Positions 46,690 to 57,022 of a stretch of DNA of 64,000 nt are shown one piece after another (position 1 is the stretch's first letter; every line of letters starts with the position of its first letter). Below the pieces are notes generated by a model. The model was not told the DNA's origin. It worked only from the letters and a program-made list of their open reading frames with translations, and made no database searches. Source of the DNA: Glycine soja (taxonomy: Eukaryota > Streptophyta > Magnoliopsida > Fabales > Fabaceae); contig NC_041019.1 of assembly GCF_004193775.1 (NCBI RefSeq), positions 14,479,020 to 14,543,019 of the forward strand, in the 5' to 3' direction. A program made the translations under genes and the position numbers.

Positions 46690-47380
46690 TGCAATGTAGA
46701 TTTGGAGGATCCTTATGAAAAGTGTTTGAGGTTAAAGACGAGAGGAAAAAAATAATGTTTACTTGACAAAAGGCATCGAAAAAAATCGACATTTTTATGA
46801 TATCTTTGAAGGTGGTTTGGTTGACCCTTCTATAAGTTAATGAAAAAACTTTCATAGTGCATATTAAAGATAGATATGGTGACAAAGTTACATATCCTAG
46901 AGGTCCAAATCGCTTTAAACTCAATCTAAATGAAGATTCTTCTTATGCTTATATTTATAAGCAAGTTGGACATCTGTTTATGCGCCAATTAATTAAGAAA
47001 GTTTCTACAACTGATATTTTAAATGATGCATTGATATGTTTTTCTATATTTATTTTTCTTTAACTTTTTTTGGGATAAAAAATAGCTATCTAATATATGA
47101 TTAATTTAACATGTATTGCCATTTGGTTTTCGGCATCATGTTTTCTCGGAGAAGAAGAATATGGTGATTCTCTTTGACCAATTAGGAAACTAGTGTCATG
47201 CAAAATCATTCGGGAGATTGATAGTGGTTCCTCATGCATACTTATTGGTGGTTGGGTTGATTGTTGTCAAGCTAATAATCATCTTACAAAAGGGAAATCC
47301 ATAAAAGTTGGAATTTTTGAGAACAAGAGCAATGAATTATTTTTCAGACTTTTAATATTGTATGTTCCCAATTTATGGTG
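46690..47380 (+). pseudogene. Possible B3-domain gene remnant
   Basis: Fragments at about 46848-47000 (HIKDRYGDKVTYPRGPNRF) and 47190-47350 (SCILIGGWVDCCQANNHLT, GKSIKVGIFENK) resemble the strands and GGW-DFC-AN motif of plant REM-type B3 DNA-binding domains. They sit in different frames with stops between them. This is a weak, pattern-based call. Confidence 0.35.
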
Positions 47381-48124
47381 TGTAATTTCATTTAAAAGAA
47401 TTTTAATTATAATTGTTATGGTTGTTTTTGAAATTCACTTGGTTATCTTTTTTTTTTCTATAACCTATTTTTCATATGTTATATGTTAAAGCTTGCTATT
47501 CTATCCTTTTTATTATAATCTATTTTTCATTTTTCAAAGCTAAAAAATTAAAGAAATACTTTTTGTATTACAAAAATTTTGATCATGGACTTATTAATCA
47601 CAAAGTTTGCTTATACTCCCTAAGCACAAAGCATATGACAATAAGGAATAACCATATTGTTTTCTTAATCTTAATCTTATCTTAATATTATATAAAGTAA
47701 AAATGAAGTAAAAGTGGTGGCATATTTATAAAATCATTTTTCCATCTTTTTTAAGGGTCCATTTAGTAAATTTGTAACTAAAAAATAAAATAAAAAATGT
47801 GTGTAAATTAAGGTTGAATTTAATAAGACAAGCCTTCAGATACTAATGCACTACATTAACTAAATATTAAATATAAAAATTTAATTATAGACTTTAATAT
47901 AAAGAGAATATAATTTTATTTTTTCCTTTATAATATATATATATATATATATAATATTTTTGAAATATAAAATACATTTAGAAGGATAAAAGTTAGAAAT
48001 GTGAAATAATATCTTGAATTACTTTAACACAAAGAATGATTTTATTAAATTACTTTCTTGAATAAAATCTTATCTTATATTCTTGAATTAGCATACATAA
48101 AGACAAAGAATGAAATTTCACTAC
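47381..48124. other. AT-rich region with a short (AT)n tract
   Basis: No gene recognised. It contains a (TA)n microsatellite at about 47932-47955. Confidence 0.5.
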
Positions 48125-48540
48125 AATTATTACATAGCATATTAAAGTTGAAAGTTAAGAATTTGGAGAGATGTAACATCAAAATTGAATTAAGACCATA
48201 ATTTAGGTAACTCATGATTTTTGGTATAATCGATTAATTTAAAGGAGTTATAATTTTTCCAAAGAATAAAATTTCACAATATTAAAGTTGACGGTTAAGA
48301 ACGTGGAAGGATGTAACATTAAAATGGAATTAAGCCCATAACTTAGGTACTCATGATTTTAGGTATAATGGATTTAAATGAGTTATAATTTTCATTTTAA
48401 CAACAATTATTACATAGCAAATTAAAGTTGAAGCTTAACAATATGAAGGGGTGTGACATTAAAATTGAATTAACACCATAAATAATGTGTCTCATGATTT
48501 TGCGTATAATGGATTTGAAGGAGTTATAATTTTATTCCTA
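48125..48540. repeat. Three ~130-150-bp tandem repeats
   Basis: Units start near 48128, 48276 and 48412. They share ATTAAAGTTGA, GATGTAACATNAAAATNGAATTAA, CTCATGATTTT and GAGTTATAATTTT boxes in the same order. The copies are diverged and non-coding. Confidence 0.6.
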
Positions 48541-49445
48541 TTTAAACAAGATGATTGATGTGTTTTTTTATCTTTGTCTTTCTCCTTTGGCATCATTACT
48601 ACAAGGTAATATTTTGAAACTCAAACTGGACTGCTAGTCCGACCGGTTCAACTTGGAATCGGACTTGTGGTTGGTTCGGTCATGTCTTTAGATCGATCAT
48701 GTCATTAACTTGGGATGATGTCATCAACTCAATCATAAAACAAGTAAACCCAGAGACTCAGCTTGTCCAATTTAGTGTTTGAATGTGTATTCACGTATTT
48801 TTTCAACAACCATTTATGCTCTCCAACATGCTATGCTCTCTCTGTACACTACTGCATGTCAAATTCCTACTCATTGTCCAACATCTGTTGCTCATGGTGA
48901 AATTTGCGCTAGTTTGGAATTAAGTGAAAAGAGAGTTTTTTATATTCATTTTTTTTATTTGTATGTGTTGGATTTGATGTGATTAGGCCTTAGAATGACT
49001 TTGATCCATTTTCTTTATATAAGTAGTTAATGTTATAGTTTCTTTTTTGAAGCATTTATAAGTTCTTTTATTTAGGAATAGATAAAACATTTTTTATGTT
49101 CATTTGTCTAAAGATCCAAATGGTATGAGAATATTTTCAAGTGGAATATTGAAAGTAACTAAGTTTCAGTGGCTAAAATCAAATCAGAAAGCTTTGTTGC
49201 ACTTTTTGGAAAACAATGATTTTGAAATGAAAATTGTTAATTTAAATTAGAGTGAAATCCATTATCCTATAAATATACATGATTTCGATCCAAAAGATAT
49301 TGAAGTTGTTTATGAAGATAATGAGCATGTTGAAGAAGATAATCTTTGTGTTTTTTTATCATCTTGAAAAGAAATTGAGCTTTTATCAAGCAAAATGTGC
49401 TTCATTGGTAAGTTTTAAGTCATTGATTATGTTTAAATTGGATAA

Positions 49446-49525
<80 letters not shown>

Positions 49526-50476
49526 CTTTCAACTTCTTTTACTCTTTTTTAGCTTTTGGAAACTAAGTTTTGTTGTGCTAAATTTCCAAACAAACACATG
49601 ACATGCACTTTGGAGGATCATGAAAGGCATGCATGGTCATCTTGCCTTTGGTGGACACGGTCAAGAAAGACAAAATGCTATTTGACTTCTAGATGAAAAC
49701 AATTTTTAACATCTATGAGATTAAAAGAGGATAATGTCATTCAATTTAGTGTGTCTAAATATGAGCCAAAAAAATACATGTTATGGTTATTGGAAAATTA
49801 GTTAAGTGATAATTTTGAAATTCATGTTGTCGGAAATATATTTATGTTTTCATTGCTTTTAACAACCCCATCAAGTTCATCGTTGTTTTTAATAAATTAT
49901 GATTAATTGACATGAAGTTAATTGTTGCTTTCAATAAATTATGATTTATATCAATAGAATAAGATTTCTTATATTGCATCCGTTTCATAGTTTAATGTTG
50001 ACAATAGTTCTCTTATGTTGGTAATAATTCGCTTTTATTCAATAGTATTTAAGTATTTTTTGAAAACATGTAATTCAATTTGATAATTAAATTTAATATT
50101 ACAAAAAATCTTAACCCTCGCAAGGATAACTTAACTACTTTAAACTTAATATTTGATAGTATTTTTTATATTACTGTGAAGTCAAAAGAAATACTAAATT
50201 CACAAATTTTTCTAAATCAATTTAAAAAAACAAGAACCAAAATCAAATTTGACAAAAAAATGCAGAAACCAAAAACATTTTTTTTTCAATTTTAAAATGG
50301 ATTGATTAACGGGATGTTTGGATTAAGGAAAAGAAAAAACAAATTGGGGGAAAAATAGAAATAATAGACAAGAAGGAAAAAATAGAATATTAATGTCTTA
50401 TTTGAATAAATAAAAAATACATTTATTTTAATGAGTGAAGAAGTAAGTCTAAATTAATAAATAAATAAATCATATG
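48541..50476. other. AT-rich intergenic region with a long (TA)n microsatellite
   Basis: The (TA)n run is at about 49449-49524. Short frames here (for example the Ile/Tyr repeat encoded by the microsatellite) are not genes. A segment near 48640-48775 (GACCGGTTCAACTTGGAATC) looks like an old repeat but is unassigned. Confidence 0.5.
49449..49524. repeat. (TA)n microsatellite
   Basis: About 38 uninterrupted TA dinucleotides. Likely hypervariable in length. Confidence 0.9.
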
Positions 50477-51830
50477 AAAAATAGTATTGATTGAAAATTA
50501 AATTTAATTAAAAATTAAACATTTTACTATATTTCACTTTTTAAAAAATGTAAAATAACTCATTGTTTTTTAGAGTATGTGATGTGTCATTATTTTCTCT
50601 TATTTCTTAATCTTTTTTGTCACCATTTTAATTACTGATTAGCCTTAATTGTTAAATTAATTATGCAGTTTTATCATTTGGGCCTACTTGACTAATTTTG
50701 TGTTTTTAATTTAATTTCAGGAGTTGAATCCAGAATTGGGCTTGGACTTAAAGAGAGCAGACAATTTTATTTTATCAAATCTTATCTTATCCAGATTTTA
50801 TTTCATCTAGATTTCATTTCGGATTTTATTTCATCCAATCTTATCTTATCTTATTCAGATTTTATTTCATCTAGTTTTATTTCGTCCAGATTTTATCTCA
50901 TATAATCTTATCTTATCTTGTCCAGATTTTATTTTATTTATGGGCTTGAACTTAAAAGAGATTTGTAAGCTTTGGGGTCGAGGACCTATATAACAACAAC
51001 AGGGTTTTAGTTTAGAGAGTTTTTCGGAGAGGAGAATAATTCTAGGATTTGAGAATTTCAGTTTTTATTACTGTTCATGTAGAATAAAATTCGTTTTCTG
51101 CAATTTCGTTTTTGCTTCAATCTACAATTTCGTTTTCTACTGATTAATGAAAGGCTAAGTCTCCAGCGTTGTTTTCTCTTGAGGATCAAGCACAACTCTC
51201 TTTGAGGTTTTGTTATTACTATTGAATTCTGATCATTTTTTCCTTTTCACCAATTATTCTGTAATTGTTGCTATTAATCCATGCATGCTTAGTGTTTGAT
51301 TAATTATCTCCGCGCTTAATTTACGTTCATGCTTAATGATCAGTTTGTTCATGATTAATTGGTGTATGTGTTGCTTAATCACATAATGATAGCCGTTAAT
51401 TTTCGCTTAGTAATTTAATTTAGGGTTGAATTAAGTGGTTGAAATGATTAAGAGACTTGCTTATGAATCAAGGGGAAACATCATGTTTTAATTATGTTAT
51501 TTTCTAATTTAAAATTGTTTGCTGTTTAATTTACAAAAACAAACAATCTCCCAATTCGTTACTGTTTTATTACTATCTATTATGAGCGTTTGATTGACCA
51601 TTGCTCGTTGGGAGACGACCTAGGATCACTTCCTAAATACTGTATTTTTAATGTTTATTTGATTCGGGTACGACCTCGATCAAATTTGGCGCCGTTGTCG
51701 GGGAGTAGTGGTCCAAGGTTTCATAATAAAAATAGTATTGATTGAAAATTAAATTTAATTAAAAATTAAACATTTTACTATATTTCACTTTTAAAAAAAT
51801 GTAAAATAACTCATTGTTTTTTAGAGTATG
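50477..51830 (+). mobile_element. Gypsy LTR plus primer-binding-site stub between 103-bp direct repeats
   Basis: Positions 50477-50579 and 51728-51830 are almost identical 103-bp sequences. Between them lies an LTR-like block (50580-51682, TGATGTGTC to GATCA). It is followed by TTTGGCGCCGTTGTCGGGG at 51684-51702, the primer-binding site typical of plant Athila/Tat-type Gypsy elements, and then 25 bp more. So a 5' LTR with its PBS is present but no internal region. The LTR contains CAGATTTTATTTCATC repeats near 50790-50940 and a TATATAA box near 50988. Confidence 0.75.
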
Positions 51831-52578
51831 CTATAAAATATTATTTAAATTTTAGAAAAGTAAAAAAATGTTTTACGCAATTCTCATTTTATGGTAGTTT
51901 TGGGAGGAAATATTTTTTGAGTTTTGCAAAACCAACAAGTGGTTAATCTTAGTAGAACTGCTTAGCTTTCCTTAAACAAGATCTTTGATTTAAGTCTTAT
52001 GAAAGAAAAAAAAAGTGATTCAAATTTAATTTTATATTTAATGATTTTATTGATTTGAATTTAATTTTAGATCAAATCCACCCCATCCATGATCACCCAT
52101 ACTACCTGTATCCTTACATATACGACATTTTTTTAGAAGTTATTTTTTTATGTTTATTTTCATTTTTTTATTTTTTAATCAAAATATCCTTAATTACTTT
52201 ATAATAAATATTGTAAATTAATGACATAAATTTATTCTCACTCTATGAGAATGAAATTTAATTAATTAGAGTAAAAAAAATTAAACAGAATGAATGAAAT
52301 AACAAATACGAATAATTTAAGAGTTATTTTAGAAAAACAATACATATTATTAACAAATTTTCTATTACTTTTCCTTACAACTGATATTTGGGACAACTAA
52401 TTTAGAATAAATGAATGGCTAAAACTTACTACTTGTTACATTCTATCATGATGTATAAAACCCCCTACAACTTACAAAATCAAAATCACAAGTAAGTCGA
52501 ACAATTGGATAGCTAAAAAGGTAAAAGTCATAAGCAACCGTCTGCCGTTTATGTTTAAAATGTGAATATCAATATATT
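51831..52578. other. AT-rich spacer
   Basis: No gene, RNA or element recognised. Confidence 0.4.
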
Positions 52579-52862
52579 ATTGGCTTAAACATATTTTTTG
52601 TCCTTATAATTTAGTGTTTTTTTTCTTTTTGTCTTTGTAATTTTTTTTTTAGTTTTTTCAAAATGTGTGTTTTGTTTTTCATCCTTAAAACAATATAGAT
52701 AATGCTTTAAACACTAAAAAAAATATTTTGAATAATGAAAAAATGATATAAGGACGAAAAACAAAAAACACATTTTATAAGAACTAAAACAATTTTTTTT
52801 TTCGTATGGATGAAAAAAAAAACACTAAATTACAAAGAAGAAAAATGTATCTAAACCAATAT
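52579..52862. mobile_element. Fold-back MITE-like element
   Basis: The left end TTGGCTTAAACATATTTTT and the right end, reverse-complemented, TTGGTTTAGATACATTTTT begin long imperfect inverted repeats, each with a TAATTTAGTGTTTTTTT core. They span about 280 bp with no coding sequence. The target duplication is uncertain. Confidence 0.5.
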
Positions 52863-53890
52863 TAAAATAACAACTTGATGTCATTCATATATTATGTTCA
52901 AGGTCAAGAGAGTCTAGCTCAATTAGTTGAATAAGGTGCATGAGTTATTATAAACTCCAATAATGTCTTGGATTTTAGACTCTCCCAAAAAGCTAGTGCT
53001 CATTTCCCCTCAACATTAGCCATAAGTGCTTCAAAAGAAAACCTTCTCAACAGGTAAGTACAACACAATGCTACTAAAATATACTATGCATAAATTTCTA
53101 GAATCAAGAGTGTTTCCAATTGACAATTTCTATATTAGAATTTAATTCATGAAAAAGGCACTAAATAAGGAGCCTACATTCAAGGGGTGGGAGAGGTTTG
53201 ATACCGATGAACTAGTCATAGAAAGATGATCTATTCTGGTGAAATCCTCATCCTCTTTGTTGCAGGAAGTTGTTCCTTATCTTCTTCATTTTCATTATTA
53301 GAGGCTCCAACTCCAACTTCAACTCTAATTGCTCTAGGCTGAGACTCATAATTAGAGATTTGAGTAATGGATTCCTTGCTTTTACTACTAAACACCTTAA
53401 ACCTCGATGTCGTGGCATATACTGGGAAGACACAAAACACTTTCATATTACTGCCAATGTCTCTAATCTTCAGACCATCAAATGAGTAATTATGTTCAAA
53501 TAAAATTGTTGTCACTGAAATGATCACACATTTCACTTATTCTGTCAAATTGTTTGATGTCATAATACCAAAATAACACATGATCTGAAAATAATTTTGG
53601 GATATATATCGTCTTCTGGTCCCGACCGACCTGTATGCCATCTTGACAGATAGAACACTCCTACTATATCCGAAAAATACCCTAGAAAAAATTACGAAAT
53701 AAATGAAACCACACAAGTCAGATTTTGGAAGATAAGGAATAGTTATTAAATCATCTCCTGTACAAAACCCACACTCGTTGGTGACGTGGTCCCCTAGGAA
53801 GAAGAAACATTCATGGTCATGGTAATCATTATACACAGGAATATTAAGATGTTTGTTTAAGTAGGGTATGCAACTCTGTAACATGTGTTG

Positions 53891-55593
53891 TGTTAGGGGC
53901 AAAGGAACAGCTCAAGCATGAATCCTAGATTTCGAGGACTAGGGCCTCCTGGAGAAAGAAGGTGAGGAAAAGGATTGTATTATTTCTCTGTTGTCCTTCA
54001 TTACATGATAAGTTCCTATATATAACATCACGCAAGGGTGCTGCCAAAACGAAAATGAAAATAGAATGGAAACATCGAATAACAAAAATTAGATATTCCA
54101 TAGACAAGCAATAGACAACATATTTCCCCTAACCACTAACATTCTGCCAACTCAGTAGCTCTAACGAAATTTGTTATACGAAATCCACGAAGTGGTTTGC
54201 ACTTGCATCGTGTGACTGGTGCAATGCTTCATTCCCTGACCCATGAAAAAACACCTTGTCCTCAAGGTGATGGGTAGCTTTTATCAAGTGGCAGATCCAG
54301 AAGGACATGGTTTGCTGGCAGGTCATCATCTTCCTTCGGAATCAGCAAGAAAAACTTGGAAGCACACTTGTGACCTCTGTGGTACTCTCATCACAATTGA
54401 AGCAGAGGCCCATTTCACGGTGCACCGCCAATTCCTCCAGTGATAGGCGTTTGAAGGATATGGACGGTTGTTTCGGTGGTATGGGTAACAATGACGGGGA
54501 GGGTTGGGTGGTGGAACCTGCAGAATAAGGAGACTCGGCGAAACAGTGAAGCTAGATTTTTCAGGGAACCAACCTTGTGAGTCACAAAACTTCTTCTCTT
54601 GGAGATGAGCTAGGGCCACCACTTGAACCAAGGTAGGAGGTTGCAACGCCTGGACTTTGCGGCGTATCTCCGGTGACAAACAAGAGATGAAGCAACTTAG
54701 TAAAAAAGGAGGGGGTAGACCGATGATGCAGTTGGCTAATGTCTCGAAGTCTAACAAGTAGTCGTTGACGGAGTGACGCTGGGTTAGCTTGAACAAAGTC
54801 CCTATGGGGTCTTCATAATGTGACGACACAAATTGAGCTTCCAAAGCTTGTAGGAGGCCGAGCCATGACGAGATTTGTCCGTTACAAGTCATCCATTGAT
54901 ACCAAGCTAGCGCAGGGCCCTCCATATAAAACGAGACAATAGGCAAGTGTTCATGATCAGACATGGAATGATAATCGAAAAACTGGGTGATCTTGAAGAT
55001 TCATCCTCCGATCCATCAAAGCGGGGTACCTCCAGCTTCATACGGTGGGGAAGAAGATGGGGAGTGTACGTTGAGTGGTCTCGAGAAGGGTCATCCTTTG
55101 AAGAAGCTCATCCAGCTTGGTAGACATATTATTTTGAGTAGTTGTAAGGGTAAGCTGGTTGGAGGTGAGCTTGGCGATAACATCCTTGGATTTCGAATAA
55201 GTGGAATCAGCCATTGATGCTCAATGAAAGCACCAAATATGTTAGGTGCAAAGGAACAACTCAAGCATGGATCCCGGATTTTGAGGACTAGGGCCTCCTA
55301 GAGAAAAAAGGTGAGGAAAATGATTGCATTATTTCTTTGTTGTCCTTCATTACATGATAAGTTCCTATATATAAGCATCACGCAAGGATGCTGCCAAAAT
55401 AAAAATGAAAATAGAATGGAAACATTGAATAATAGAAATTGGATATTCCATAGACAAGCAACAGACATCATATTTTCCTTAACCACTAACATTCTGCCAA
55501 CTCATAGCTCTAACAGAATTTGTTATACGAAATCCACCAACTGGTTTGCGCCTACATTGTGTGACTGGTGCAATGCTTCATTCCTATCATGCA
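53891..55593 (-). mobile_element. Element C: gag-only Gypsy retrotransposon
   Basis: This 1,703-bp element is flanked by TGTTG on both sides (53886-53890 and 55594-55598). LTRs of about 353 bp are at 53891-54243 and 55240-55593. Read on the minus strand, the right LTR comes first, followed by a TTGGTGCTTTCATTGAGC primer-binding site (55220-55237). A gag remnant follows directly, with no pol. It is an internally deleted, non-autonomous copy. Confidence 0.85.
54326..55215 (-). pseudogene. Gypsy gag remnant of element C
   Basis: It starts at the ATG near 55215 (MADSTYSKSKDVIAKLTSNQ). After a frameshift near 55040 it continues from 54964 with a Retrotrans_gag domain (IVSFYMEGPALAWYQWM, LEAQFVSSHYEDPIGTLFKL, RRKVQALQPPTLVQVVALA). 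Protease, RT and integrase are absent. The frame runs into a Pro-rich tail and then the left LTR. Confidence 0.8.
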
Positions 55594-55913
55594 TGTTGTA
55601 ACAATAGCTGTTGAGTGAAATCTGTTTCCAGAGAAGTGCAGCCCTCGATCATCAAATATTTTAGGGATGGTGGAAGTGCAGGCAACCTCTCAATATTAGT
55701 TTGAGATAGGTCTAACCTTTCTAAAGACAATAAGTGGACAATTTCATTCCCAACAAACTCAAGATTTTTACAACCGTTTAGGAAAAGAAAAGCATGCTTC
55801 CTTTTGTGCTAAATTGATGATGGCAATTCACATATAGTTGTGTTAGCTAAGTTCAATTTTGTTATTTCCTCTTATGTCACCGAGAATTCCTTGAGAGATG
55901 AATAGTTTATCGG

Positions 55914-56073
55914 AAAAAAATTATATTATTGGGTAGAATAAAATTAGAAAAAGAAATGAATGAAAAGTAACTTCTCTGTGCATGCATAAATACTACCCTG
56001 CTATATAACTACTATATAATCAATTCCAACAAGAGAAAAATAGGAAGAGAGAGAGAAAACATTGGTGAGAGAA

Positions 56074-56128
<55 letters not shown>

Positions 56129-56314
56129 GTGTAATTAGGTTGTGAGTTAAGTGTTTTGTAAACACCTATTATATATATTTCTCTTTCAAAAAAGGTTTGT
56201 AGCAATCCAGAGGCGTAGGCATAATTGGCTGAATTATGTTATCAATTTTGTGGTGATTATTCCACTATATTTCTCACAAATCTGATTATAAGAAATTTGC
56301 ATAATTTCTCAACA
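55914..56314 (+). repeat. Truncated 5' LTR of element D
   Basis: It matches 62080-62325 of the 3' LTR (ATTGGGTAGAA, AAATACTACC, TCCAACAAGAGAAAAA). A (TA)n expansion at about 56080-56126 is not shared by the 3' LTR. It ends CTCAACA just before the primer-binding site. Confidence 0.8.
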
Positions 56315-56379
56315 AATGGTATTAGAGCTTTGGTTGTTGCTTTTGTCAATTATAATAAACAATCTAGAGGGAGTTAGAT

Positions 56380-56946
56380 TTGAGTTGGAGCAATGGATGC
56401 AAAAGAAAGGTGAAAATTGAGAAGTTCGATGGTGCGGACTTTGACTTTTGGAAGATGCTGATAAAAAATTATCTGTATCAAAAAAAGCTATATCAACCTC
56501 TCTCAGCAAATCAACCAGAGGGCACGAAGGATGAAGATTGGGCTCTTCTTGATAGACAACCCCTCGGAGTTATCCGATTGACTTTATCCTGCAATATTGC
56601 TTTCAACATTGCAAAAGAAACAACCACAACGGGTCTTATGGCGGCTCTTTCCAGTATGTATGAAATGATGTCGGCCTCAAGCAAAGTTCATTTGATGAGG
56701 CAGTTGTTTAATTTGCGGATGACAAAAGGCATATTAGTAGCACAACATCTCAATGAACTCAATATAGTCATAACCCAATAGAGTCTAGTTAGAATTGAGT
56801 TTGATGAAGAAGTACGAGCATTGACACTTTTGTCTTCTCTACCAAAAAGTTGGAATGCTATTGTCATAACTGTGAGTATCTCATTGGGAAGTAATAAGTT
56901 AAAGTTCAATGATGTCCGTGATCTGGTTCTCAGTGAAGAGATCTGA
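56380..56946 (+). pseudogene. gag: gag remnant of element D
   Basis: It resembles Tork-lineage gag (VKIEKFDGADFDFWKMLIKN, ALSSMYEMMSASSKVHLMR, LFNLRMTKGILVAQHLNEL). There is an in-frame stop at 56779, a frameshift at the start relative to the likely ATG near 56393, and a stop near 56944. Non-functional. Confidence 0.82.
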
Positions 56947-57022
56947 TGAAAAGTGTCGGGTGAATCGTCAACCTCTTTAGTTTTGCATATAGAGTCAAGA
57001 GGAAGAAATTCAACCAGAGGAT

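Larger units (their letters stand above)
53231..55912 (-). pseudogene. TIR-NBS-LRR resistance gene 3' end, split by element C
   Basis: The right part (55912-55599) encodes terminal LRRs (LERLDLSQTNIERLPALPPS, LKYLMIEGCTSLETDF), with in-frame stops near 55882 and 55822. Element C (53891-55593) interrupts it. The left part (53885-53231) encodes the post-LRR C-JID region found in legume TNL proteins (VTNECGFCTGDDLITIPYLP, KSDLCGFIYFVI, GFKVF-like VFPVYATTSRFKVFSSK) and ends KRMRISPE-stop. There is a frameshift near 53540. TIR, NBS and most LRRs are absent because the locus joins a Copia element at about 55913. Immune receptor function is lost here. Confidence 0.8.

Noticed and set aside
49279..49566. 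95-codon frame with an Ile/Tyr repeat
   Set aside because: Encoded by the (TA)n microsatellite.
56020..56205. Minus frame with an Ile/Tyr repeat
   Set aside because: Encoded by the (TA)n expansion in the element D LTR.
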